In this document: piece after piece, positions 1-6,403 of the stretch | How positions within the stretch are numbered: position 1 is the stretch's first letter | Layout of the letters: every line of letters starts with the position of its first letter | Source: Methanobacteriota archaeon | Lineage (GTDB): Archaea; Thermoplasmatota; Poseidoniia; Poseidoniales; Poseidoniaceae | Direction: 5' to 3' | Length of the DNA: 6,408 bases | Assembly: GCA_002728035.1 (NCBI GenBank) | Contig: PBUZ01000061.1 | Span: forward strand, 18,206 to 24,613 | Translations under genes and position numbers: made by a program | Notes under the pieces: model-generated | Database searches by the model: none | Told to the model about the DNA's origin: nothing | Seen by the model: only the letters and a program-made list of their open reading frames with translations

Positions 1-2121
1 GGCATCGGTGACCAGCTCAGGGAGTTCACCGGTGTAGCCGATGTTTCCAAGCATCTCGAGGCCGTGGGCTTGACGAATCAGCGTTCCAGGGCGGGACAGG
101 AGGTAGGCTCCTGAAATGTGGTCGTGGATACCGCCAATCACGGCACCGCCGTAGCGGGGCGTGAGGATGTGTTCTTGTACTCGCATCAGGATCTTGGCTT
201 CTGCACGGGCTTCTTCCGACTGGATGACGTGAAGGTTCATCTCGTCTCCGTCAAAATCAGCGTTGTACGGCGTACATACCGCGAGGTTGAAACGGAAGGT
301 ATGGCCTTCCATGACACGAACTTCGTGGACCATCATGGACATGCGGTGCAGCGATGGTTGTCGGTTGAAGATGGCAACATCACCATCGATAAGGTGGCGC
401 TCCACCTGCAATCCTGGCTTCGGGTTACCGTAGCGGTCCAAGGTTGCCAAGCGGTCCTCGACGCCGGTTCGCTCACCGTAAATCTCATCTTCAGGGCTGC
501 CACAATGCGGGCAAACGACATCGAGTTCGGCGGGGAATGCCTCTGGCTTTGGATTGTCGGCTTGGGACAACTCATGCATCCATCGGTAGTGGAGGGCCGC
601 TCGCTTGTCATCCATCGGCAATTTCTTTCCATTCTCATCGATGCCTTGGAGGTTGTTGAGCGTGGCAGTGTCGTTGACAACATAGGTCTCTTCCTGCACG
701 TTGTCCATGCCACTGAGCGTGATTTGCTTTTGCACAACCAATCCAGGGAGGAAGTTTGGAGCGGGGAGGACTGCGTGAAGGTCGGGGCGAGCACCGTGGT
801 AATGGCCGTTGGCATCTTCGCCACACTCTGGGTTGTGACAGCGCCAACCGGCTTGGATCAAGCGGCTTCGGGGATTGATCTTCAAACGGCGACCATCACC
901 GCGCACAATGTAGTTGACACCAGGGTGGACATCAGGACCACGAAGGATCATTTGTCGCATTTGCTCACGGTTTCGAGTCGTTACACGAATAGGAACCGTC
1001 AACTCCTTTGCGATCTTCTCAGGTACACCCACTTCGTTGACGCTCAGGTACGGATCTGGAGAGATCACCGACCGCGCACAGAAGTTGACACGCTTACCCG
1101 AGAGGTTGCTTCGGAATCGTCCTTCCTTCCCCTTGAGTCGCTGTGTCAGCGTCTTGAGGGTGCGGCCAGAGCGGTGTCGGGCAGGCGGGATACCGGATGT
1201 TTGGTTGTCAAAGTAGGTCGTGATGTGGTACTGGAGGAGTTCCCAAAGGTCCTCAACAATGAGCTGGGGAGCACCCGAATCACGGTTTTCTCGCAGACGT
1301 TGATTGATGCGCAGCACGTCGACGAGTTTGTGGGTCAAGTCGTCTTCTGAACGGTCGCCGCTGTCCAGTGTGATGGAGGGGCGAACGGTGATGGGTGGCA
1401 CAGGAAGGACCTTGAGAACAACCCATTCGGGGCGGTTCTGCTTGTCCATACCGACGAAGATGAGGTCTTCGTTGGGGATGCCGCTGAGCCACTCACGGAC
1501 GTCGCGAGGGTTGAGCTTGCGGTCCGTCCCCGTTTGGCCTTGGACTTCGGTCTTTTCCTTGAACGTCGTTGGCTTGTCAAGGATGATCTTTCCTTGTGGG
1601 CTCTGACAGTGCATGCACAGGGTGCGCTTGGTGCCGGTGGTCACCTTCTCTACTTCCTTGATGATCTTCGAGAATTCTGTTGAACCAACACCGTGCTTGG
1701 TGATGACATCACGAATTCGCTTTCGGTAGTAGTCTTGCTCCGACTCGTCATCCGAGCCCATTGGGCTGGTACCAGGCTCGCCGTGGAGCAGGATCCTACT
1801 GCAGTTGTTGCACGTGGCTTTGAGCGTCGTTTTGATGAGGTTGACGAAGCCGATGTGAATCACGGGCAATTCCAGTTGGATGTGGCCAAAATGCCCAGGG
1901 GATTCTTGATACAGACAGTTGTCCGTTGGACATCGTAGACCCGGTTCGATGACCCCCATGTGCGGGTCCATCAATCCCTGCTTGTATGCGTGTCCGTCGT
2001 CCTTGTACGTATCGGCCGTTTTGACTTCGACAGCAGACATCTTCTTGATTTCAAGTGGGTCCATCAGTCCAAATCGAATCTGAGCGATTCGCTTTGGGAT
2101 CATCGTGCTTTTTCGGCTCAT
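1..2121 (-). CDS. rpoA1: DNA-directed RNA polymerase subunit A' (Rpb1 N-terminal half), 3' end outside window
   Basis: Largest-subunit N-terminal part, which carries the catalytic Mg-A site. The frame is open from the ATG at 2121 to the window edge, giving 707 codons with no stop. The opening matches archaeal A': IRFGLMDPLEIKKMS, LMDPHMGVIEPGLRC, then SPGHFGHIQLELPVIHIGF. The second clamp zinc site is intact (C104, C107, C169, C172), but the first reads C64, D67, S74, H77. Switch and active-centre entry sequences are normal (RLKGKEGRFRSNLSGKRVNF at 328-347, SVISPDPYLSVNEVGVPE). The motif NADFDGDE at 620-627 supplies the three metal-binding aspartates, 622, 624 and 626. Between GDGRR (408-412) and VERHL (573-577) there are 160 residues where archaeal and yeast proteins have about 20. 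Complete A' proteins are usually about 870-900 aa, so the bridge helix and what follows lie to the left; a separate rpoA2 is expected beyond. The start is supported by GGAGG and the ATGA overlap with rpoB. Confidence 0.97.
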   Translation of the reverse strand, partial: MSRKSTMIPKRIAQIRFGLMDPLEIKKMSAVEVKTADTYKDDGHAYKQGLMDPHMGVIEPGLRCPTDNCLYQESPGHFGHIQLELPVIHIGFVNLIKTTLKATCNNCSRILLHGEPGTSPMGSDDESEQDYYRKRIRDVITKHGVGSTEFSKIIKEVEKVTTGTKRTLCMHCQSPQGKIILDKPTTFKEKTEVQGQTGTDRKLNPRDVREWLSGIPNEDLIFVGMDKQNRPEWVVLKVLPVPPITVRPSITLDSGDRSEDDLTHKLVDVLRINQRLRENRDSGAPQLIVEDLWELLQYHITTYFDNQTSGIPPARHRSGRTLKTLTQRLKGKEGRFRSNLSGKRVNFCARSVISPDPYLSVNEVGVPEKIAKELTVPIRVTTRNREQMRQMILRGPDVHPGVNYIVRGDGRRLKINPRSRLIQAGWRCHNPECGEDANGHYHGARPDLHAVLPAPNFLPGLVVQKQITLSGMDNVQEETYVVNDTATLNNLQGIDENGKKLPMDDKRAALHYRWMHELSQADNPKPEAFPAELDVVCPHCGSPEDEIYGERTGVEDRLATLDRYGNPKPGLQVERHLIDGDVAIFNRQPSLHRMSMMVHEVRVMEGHTFRFNLAVCTPYNADFDGDEMNLHVIQSEEARAEAKILMRVQEHILTPRYGGAVIGGIHDHISGAYLLSRPGTLIRQAHGLEMLGNIGYTGELPELVTDA
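241..264 (-). other. Catalytic NADFDGDE motif of RpoA1
   Basis: Codes for residues 620-627, the invariant loop of multisubunit RNA polymerases whose three aspartates (622, 624, 626) hold catalytic Mg-A. It is unchanged, which indicates that the enzyme is active despite the remodelled periphery. Confidence 0.97.
418..876 (-). other. Large insertion in RpoA1 at the dock position, with two cysteine pairs
   Basis: Codes for residues 416-568, between the conserved GDGRR strand and VERHLIDGD. The corresponding stretch is about 20 residues in yeast Rpb1 and in halophile A', so roughly 140 residues are extra. It contains CHNPEC (428-433), His440 and His442 shortly after, and CPHC (537-540): a possible zinc site made from two distant pairs. 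The middle is mixed, with acidic and helical segments (DDKRAALHYRWMHELSQ at 504-520). I recognise no domain family in it. Confidence 0.75.
1606..1812 (-). other. Intact second clamp zinc site of RpoA1
   Basis: Spans two CxxC pairs, C104/C107 and C169/C172, separated by a largely helical stretch as in other archaeal A' subunits. All four cysteines are kept, in contrast to the first zinc site of the same protein. Confidence 0.8.
1891..1932 (-). other. Degenerate first clamp zinc site of RpoA1
   Basis: Codes for residues 64-77. The family pattern is C-x2-C-x6-C-x2-H, corresponding to yeast Rpb1 C67, C70, C77, H80. With identical spacing this protein has C64, D67, S74, H77. An extra Cys69 lies two residues after D67 and might act as a replacement ligand. 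Confidence 0.8.
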
Positions 2122-5100
2122 TTTTGGTCCTCCAGTTCAAGGCGCATGGCCACTCCTAAACTCTTCATTTCGTCCAGAAGCAGTTTGAATGCATATGAAG
2201 TCTGTACTTTGTAGACTTCGGCGCCGTCCCCGTGAATGGGGCTGACGTAGGTGTTTCGTTGTGGGTCATGCCATGCGATGTGACCGGATTGGGCACAGAC
2301 ATACATCTCAATACCATCCGATTCGTCAAGCAGTCGGTCTTTGATGACCATGGAGGCGCCGTGGGCAATCAAACAATCACGCTCCATCTCACCAAATCGC
2401 AGACCACCTTGGCGTGCACGCCCTTCGGTTGGTTGCCGGGTCAAGATTTGAACACGTCCACGGGAGCGGGCGTGAATCTTTGAACTGACGAGGTGGTGCA
2501 ATCGTTGGTAGAAAATGCAGCCGACGAAAATGTCCGCAGGATAGGATTCCCCGGTTTCACCGTTGATCATCAACTCACGACCTGTGTGAGCCAGTCCATT
2601 GCGGACCAGACCATCTCGAAGGCTGGATTCTTTCTCACCTCGGAAGGCGGTTCCGTCAATGCGGCGTCCTTCCATGGCCCCGACCTTACCGCCGATCATT
2701 TCGAGAACGTGGGCGACCGTCATTCGGGAAGGAATGGCGTGCGGGTTGATGATGAGGTCAGGAACCACACCATCGGGAGTGAACGGCATATCCTCTTGTT
2801 CCACGAGGCGTCCGATGACACCTTTCTGGCCGTGGCGAGAAGCGAACTTGTCACCGACTTCTGGGACTTTGTGGCTACGTACCATCACGCGAACCAATCG
2901 ACCCGAGTCGAGGGATTCGGTGACATAGACATTGTCAACCCAGCCTTTCTCTCCGTGGCGTACAAGCATGGAGGATTCACGGCGTTCTTGTGCCATGAGG
3001 AAGGAACCACCCGAGGATTCTTCGAGGAATCGGGGAGGGCTGGTCTTTCCAACCAAGACATCGCCACCGGTAAGGTGAGTTTCGGGGACTGGTAGGCCGT
3101 CTGCTTCCAAGTGCAGGTAGGCTTCGGGTGTCTTGAGTCCCTTGACTTCCATCTTTTGTGTACCTGGCTTCTCGATTTCCTCAACCTGACCGCCAGGGAA
3201 TCGGCGACGTTCTGCGTTGTAGGTTCGGTTGAAGGTGGAGCGGCCGAGCGCTCGGTCGATTGAGCCTTTGTTCATGATGACGGCGTCTTGCATGTTGTAG
3301 CCATGAAGGGACATGATGGCCACGATGAAGTTCTGGCCACCAGGGCGGTCATCGAAATTCGTGGTCTCCATCGCACGGGTTCTCGTGATGGAGCGTTGTG
3401 GGTAGTGCAAGATGTGGGCTCGCGTGTCGGGGCGCATACGGTAGTTTGCGCTTGGCAAACCGAGTGATTGCTTGACCATCGCTGTACCACCGGTAACACG
3501 AGGGGTCGAGTTATGTTCGGGGTAAGGGATGAGGGATGCGCACACACCCAAAACGAGTTGTGGATCGAGTTCACAATGCGTATGTTCTGCTGTGTAGAGG
3601 AGCGGGACATCAAATTCCGTGGTCTGGACTTCGCCGTTCGGCATGCTGATGTTGGCCTTCAAATGGGCGACTTCTGCCTGAGGTTCGCCCAAGTTGGTCC
3701 ATTCAATGTCCTCGTACTTGACCACTCGGCCAGCGAGCCCAGCCGAGTCGCCTTCCGGCACAGTTTCTGGGAGCACGAACGGGCGAGGGGCAATGTAGAG
3801 GTCTTCCTCTTCTTCTGCGTCAACCCATTCCACGACACCTTCAACGATCAGGTCGCGGAAGCTGATCTCGCCGTTGGAAAGTTTCGTCAAGTGGTCTTGG
3901 GTAAGGCGGGGTGCACCGTCGTAGAGAATCAGCAAAGGTCGTAGGATACGGCCTTTGTCGGTGTTGATGAAAATGTCCTTGTTTTCAGCATCGTAGCGAA
4001 TCGACACCTCGGATGGTATACGTCCACGTCGGCGTGAGGATTTGAATCGGTTCACCAAATTGGCACCTCGCTTGTGGATTCCGTAGATGTCTCCGTTCAC
4101 GTGAACACGAGCACCGTCGGTCCAATCGTCGGGTTGGTACACGTCCAATTCGTCGAGCTGCTTACGAATATCTCCTTCGTCGATGTTTTCAGAAATGTCG
4201 ATCATCTGAGCGGCGTTCTTCACCAAACCACAGTTTTGACCTTCCGGCGTTTCGTTGGGGCAGAGACGACCCCATTGGGTTGGGTGAAGGTCACGTGCTT
4301 CAAAGTGCGGTTGGCTTCGAACCAGTGGCGAGGTCACGCGGCGCATGTGAGAGAGCGCTGCGAGGTAGGTCGTTCGGTCGAGCAGTTGGCTCACACCAGA
4401 GCGACCACCGACCCAGTTTCCTGTGGCCAGAGCGTGCATGATTTTCGACGTCAACACATCGGGTCGAAGGCATGAGGTGATCTTGAGTTCACGCTTTCGG
4501 TTGTGGTGGCGCTCAAGTTGGTACTTGAGGTCACGAGCGAGTTGACCGGCCGAGACACGGAAGAGGTCTTCGATCAAATCACCAGCCAAGCGAACTCGCT
4601 TGTTGGCGTAGTGGTCCTTGTCGTTGGGGTCTCGACCTTCGATGGCCATCTCGAGAACCTGACGAACGATACGTCCGAGGTAGATGGCTTTCTTCTCACG
4701 GTCTTCGACTTGGTCGCCCAAGTGAGGGAGGAGTTCTCGGTCAAGCAGTTGGTTAACTCGAGCCTCGCGGTATTCCTTTTGCTGACCTGCAGCGAATTTC
4801 TTTTCCAACCATTGGTGGCTTTCGTCGGTGGTGACGACCTTGTACTCTTCGTTGTCGTTCACTTCGTTGATGTTTGCAACGATGAACTTGAACGAGTCGG
4901 TGTTGCCAGCAATGGCTTGGAAGATTTGTTGGTCGTTTTCAACCCCGAGGGCGCGCATGAGCAACACGACAGGAATCGGTGTGGTTCCTGCAGTGCTGAT
5001 TTTGACCATCAGCATGCCGTCTCGGCGCTTTTCAACGGTCAGCGGCTTGCGCATACCGTCTTTTTGTGAGAAAATCTTTGCCACTTCGGTTTGCTTGGCG

Positions 5101-5735
5101 TAGCGCTTGTTGATCTCAACCGTCACTCGGTTCGGGGCGAGATCTTCCATGGAAATGAGCACACGCTCGGTTCCGTTGATGATGAAGTAGCCACCTGGGT
5201 CAAGGGGGTCTTCGCCCTTTTTGCGAAGCAGGTCGTGCCAGGTGTCTTTGTCTTCGGCAGAGGTGGTCGGTGTGAGGACACGGTCACCAGCGATGTGCTT
5301 TGCATGAAGGTTGCAGCGCTCAGAGCGGACCATGATCGGCATGTTTCCCACAGCCACGCCGGCTTCGGTTGGAGAGGGTACGCCGTTTCGCTTGATGGTG
5401 AAATCAATGGTCACCGGGGACATGTAGGTCAACTTGCGAAGGCGACATTCCATGGGCGTTGAGGGGTTCAATGCGCCGTTGGCTTCTTTGACGGTGGGTT
5501 GCCCGAGGCGGACATTTTTGAGACGGATGACGATGTCTTGGTCGTGGACATCGAGTTTGATGTACCCACCTTCATCGTCGTTGAAGTCCTCGTCGGTACC
5601 AACACGAATGTTGCGAATAATTTGCTCCATGCGAGAGATGGTGTTTTCGGAGGCGGGAATGCAGTCGTTGTACGAGGCAAGTTGGTGGTTAACCAGGCTA
5701 CGTTCTTTGAAAAATGCTTGAATGATTTCCTGCAT
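2118..5735 (-). CDS. rpoB: DNA-directed RNA polymerase subunit B, unsplit (Rpb2-type)
   Basis: Second-largest catalytic subunit, 1205 aa, the normal length for an unsplit archaeal RpoB and not the B''/B' pair of methanogens and halophiles. Rough order: protrusion and lobe (1-430, with GGYFIINGTERVLIS near 180-195), fork (about 430-510, HPTQWGRLCPNETPEG from 484), external domains (about 510-720), wall and hybrid-binding regions (about 720-1080), anchor and clamp (to the end). GYNMQDAVIMNK contains Asp817, equivalent to yeast Rpb2 Asp837, but Gln816 replaces the usual Glu. KVPEVGDKFASRHGQKG (956-972) keeps both active-site lysines, Lys963 and Lys971, spaced as in yeast Lys979/Lys987. About 60 extra residues (653-712) precede LYTAEHTHCELDP. 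The C-terminal clamp zinc site reads C1147, S1150, S1165, H1168, so two of the four usual ligands are missing. The rest of the protein is strongly conserved and uninterrupted, arguing for a working gene. The start is set by the Shine-Dalgarno sequence after rpoH; the stop overlaps the rpoA1 start by four bases. Confidence 0.98.
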   Translation of the reverse strand: MQEIIQAFFKERSLVNHQLASYNDCIPASENTISRMEQIIRNIRVGTDEDFNDDEGGYIKLDVHDQDIVIRLKNVRLGQPTVKEANGALNPSTPMECRLRKLTYMSPVTIDFTIKRNGVPSPTEAGVAVGNMPIMVRSERCNLHAKHIAGDRVLTPTTSAEDKDTWHDLLRKKGEDPLDPGGYFIINGTERVLISMEDLAPNRVTVEINKRYAKQTEVAKIFSQKDGMRKPLTVEKRRDGMLMVKISTAGTTPIPVVLLMRALGVENDQQIFQAIAGNTDSFKFIVANINEVNDNEEYKVVTTDESHQWLEKKFAAGQQKEYREARVNQLLDRELLPHLGDQVEDREKKAIYLGRIVRQVLEMAIEGRDPNDKDHYANKRVRLAGDLIEDLFRVSAGQLARDLKYQLERHHNRKRELKITSCLRPDVLTSKIMHALATGNWVGGRSGVSQLLDRTTYLAALSHMRRVTSPLVRSQPHFEARDLHPTQWGRLCPNETPEGQNCGLVKNAAQMIDISENIDEGDIRKQLDELDVYQPDDWTDGARVHVNGDIYGIHKRGANLVNRFKSSRRRGRIPSEVSIRYDAENKDIFINTDKGRILRPLLILYDGAPRLTQDHLTKLSNGEISFRDLIVEGVVEWVDAEEEEDLYIAPRPFVLPETVPEGDSAGLAGRVVKYEDIEWTNLGEPQAEVAHLKANISMPNGEVQTTEFDVPLLYTAEHTHCELDPQLVLGVCASLIPYPEHNSTPRVTGGTAMVKQSLGLPSANYRMRPDTRAHILHYPQRSITRTRAMETTNFDDRPGGQNFIVAIMSLHGYNMQDAVIMNKGSIDRALGRSTFNRTYNAERRRFPGGQVEEIEKPGTQKMEVKGLKTPEAYLHLEADGLPVPETHLTGGDVLVGKTSPPRFLEESSGGSFLMAQERRESSMLVRHGEKGWVDNVYVTESLDSGRLVRVMVRSHKVPEVGDKFASRHGQKGVIGRLVEQEDMPFTPDGVVPDLIINPHAIPSRMTVAHVLEMIGGKVGAMEGRRIDGTAFRGEKESSLRDGLVRNGLAHTGRELMINGETGESYPADIFVGCIFYQRLHHLVSSKIHARSRGRVQILTRQPTEGRARQGGLRFGEMERDCLIAHGASMVIKDRLLDESDGIEMYVCAQSGHIAWHDPQRNTYVSPIHGDGAEVYKVQTSYAFKLLLDEMKSLGVAMRLELEDQK
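2129..2133 (-). promoter_or_regulatory. Shine-Dalgarno sequence for rpoA1
   Basis: GGAGG on the minus strand, seven bases before the rpoA1 ATG at 2121 and inside the last codons of rpoB. It decides the rpoA1 start and suggests reinitiation by ribosomes finishing rpoB. Confidence 0.85.
2232..2297 (-). other. Degenerate zinc-binding site in RpoB clamp
   Basis: Codes for RpoB residues 1147-1168. The usual archaeal pattern is CxxC about 15 residues before CPxH. Here it reads C-A-Q-S (1147-1150) and S-P-I-H (1165-1168), so the second cysteine of the first pair and the cysteine of the second pair are serines. Flanking residues (GHIAW, NTYV, HGD) are normal, so the alignment is secure. Confidence 0.8.
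3600..3779 (-). other. RpoB insertion in the external-2 region
   Basis: Codes for RpoB residues 653-712. In most archaeal B subunits the DAEEEE..YIA strand is followed within about ten residues by the EHTHxEIDP motif. Here the two are separated by about 60 more residues, rich in Pro, Glu and Val with a beta-strand-like pattern. Yeast Rpb2 also has a spacer at this point, of different sequence. The extra length is seen directly; the domain placement follows from homology. Confidence 0.65.
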
Positions 5736-5740
5736 GATGT

Positions 5741-5749
5741 TCCTCTCCT
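5741..5749 (-). promoter_or_regulatory. Shine-Dalgarno sequence for rpoB
   Basis: Reading on the minus strand, AGGAGAGGA lies just after the rpoH stop (TGA, 5752-5750). It offers AGGAG nine bases, or GAGG six bases, before the rpoB ATG at 5735. It fills most of the 14-base rpoH-rpoB gap, which leaves no room for a promoter and supports cotranscription. It also fixes the rpoB start. Confidence 0.8.
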
Positions 5750-6403
5750 TCAGTTACCCTCCACGATCAGGCGGTAGGCGACGGTGCTGCCAGCCGAAGG
5801 CGACTTGCGCACCACTTTCAACACACGGTCTGCAATCCATCCAGCGGCCAGGGGTGTGTGGCTTTCTGGATTGGCCGTGTATTTGGCCGAGTCTTCGGCT
5901 TCTGCGAGTTCTTTGATGACTTGGACCACGGGGTCGGTGATGAGGATCTTTGGAAGCAGTTCTTTGGCGAGGCGGTCTTCTCCAGTTTCAGGGTCAGGTT
6001 GGATCATTCGCCACGGAGCGAGTTCCTTGGTTTCGATGGCGAGTTGTTCTTCGGCTGAAATATTGGCTGGGCCAACGAGTTCTTGGTGGGGCACGAGTTC
6101 GTGGTTCAGTGCATTGAAACGTGAAGTGATTTCGGGACGGTCCATGTCGTCCACGGCTTTGGCTCGAATGGTGATTTTCGTGCTCTTTTTGCTGGCACGG
6201 CGTCGGGAACCTTGCTCAGCGATGATCTTCATGGTGTTGATGAACTCTTCAGCGTCCTTGGAAATACCCAAGGTAGAAGCCACATCGTCGTGGGACATGT
6301 TCTTGATATCTGTCATGTTTCGGTCGGTGGCCAGTTTGTGGGCGTACTCTTCGGAGACGCCCAGTTCCATCAACCGCTTTTTCGTTGCACTCTTTACGAC
6401 CAT
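5750..6403 (-). CDS. rpoH: RNA polymerase subunit H (RpoH, Rpb5-type) with long N-terminal extension
   Basis: Small core subunit of archaeal RNA polymerase, equivalent to the C-terminal domain of eukaryotic Rpb5, placed at the downstream-DNA jaw. The RpoH signature is clear in the C-terminal part: NHELVPHQELV at residues 100-110, LPKILITDPVV at 150-160 and VVRKSPSAGSTVAYRLIVE at 197-215. Archaeal RpoH is usually about 75-90 residues; this one is 217. Residues 1-95 precede the core and hold a helical segment (about 8-63) resembling a helix-hairpin-helix or alpha-CTD-like fold, then a basic stretch around GSRRRASKKS (65-74). The core itself is loosened by extra residues at about 111-149 and 163-192. 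The gene leads the operon seen here, ending 14 bases before rpoB. The start is the ATG at 6403, but only five bases precede it, with no in-frame stop visible, so the protein could begin further upstream. Met87 is an alternative start that would give 131 aa, but no good Shine-Dalgarno precedes it. The RpoH identity is firm; the exact start is not. Confidence 0.93.
   Translation of the reverse strand: MVVKSATKKRLMELGVSEEYAHKLATDRNMTDIKNMSHDDVASTLGISKDAEEFINTMKIIAEQGSRRRASKKSTKITIRAKAVDDMDRPEITSRFNALNHELVPHQELVGPANISAEEQLAIETKELAPWRMIQPDPETGEDRLAKELLPKILITDPVVQVIKELAEAEDSAKYTANPESHTPLAAGWIADRVLKVVRKSPSAGSTVAYRLIVEGN
6119..6403 (-). other. RpoH N-terminal extension, helix-hairpin-helix-like
   Basis: Codes for RpoH residues 1-95, which are absent from ordinary archaeal RpoH. 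The pattern LGVSEEYAHKLATDRN, then DIKNMSHDDVASTLGIS, then AEEFINTMKIIAEQG reads as short helices joined by tight turns. It recalls the hairpin-helix arrangement of bacterial alpha-CTD and NusA C-terminal repeats. A Lys/Arg/Ser-rich linker follows. The fold assignment is inferred from pattern only. Confidence 0.5.

Noticed and set aside
418..876. Intein inside rpoA1
   Set aside because: Polymerase genes often host inteins, but the extra segment lacks an intein N-terminal block and a terminal His-Asn followed by Cys/Ser/Thr at its right boundary. It also does not sit in a catalytic motif. It reads as a retained protein insertion.
118..1350. A 410-codon open frame on the plus strand
   Set aside because: It lies wholly antisense to rpoA1, whose frame holds invariant polymerase motifs throughout. 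The plus-strand translation shows no recognisable family or low-complexity-free domain pattern, and is best explained by codon usage of the real gene.
2493..3095. Plus-strand 200-codon open frame opposite rpoB, and similar ones elsewhere (for example 4503-5069)
   Set aside because: Antisense shadows of conserved RpoB coding sequence. No ribosome-binding site or recognisable protein features were found.
2118..5735. Split rpoB (B''/B') as in methanogens and halophiles
   Set aside because: The frame is continuous for 1205 codons with both halves' motifs and no internal stop plus restart.
5736..5749. Promoter or terminator between rpoH and rpoB
   Set aside because: The gap is only 14 bases and is taken up by the Shine-Dalgarno sequence, with no hairpin, T-run or TATA-like element.
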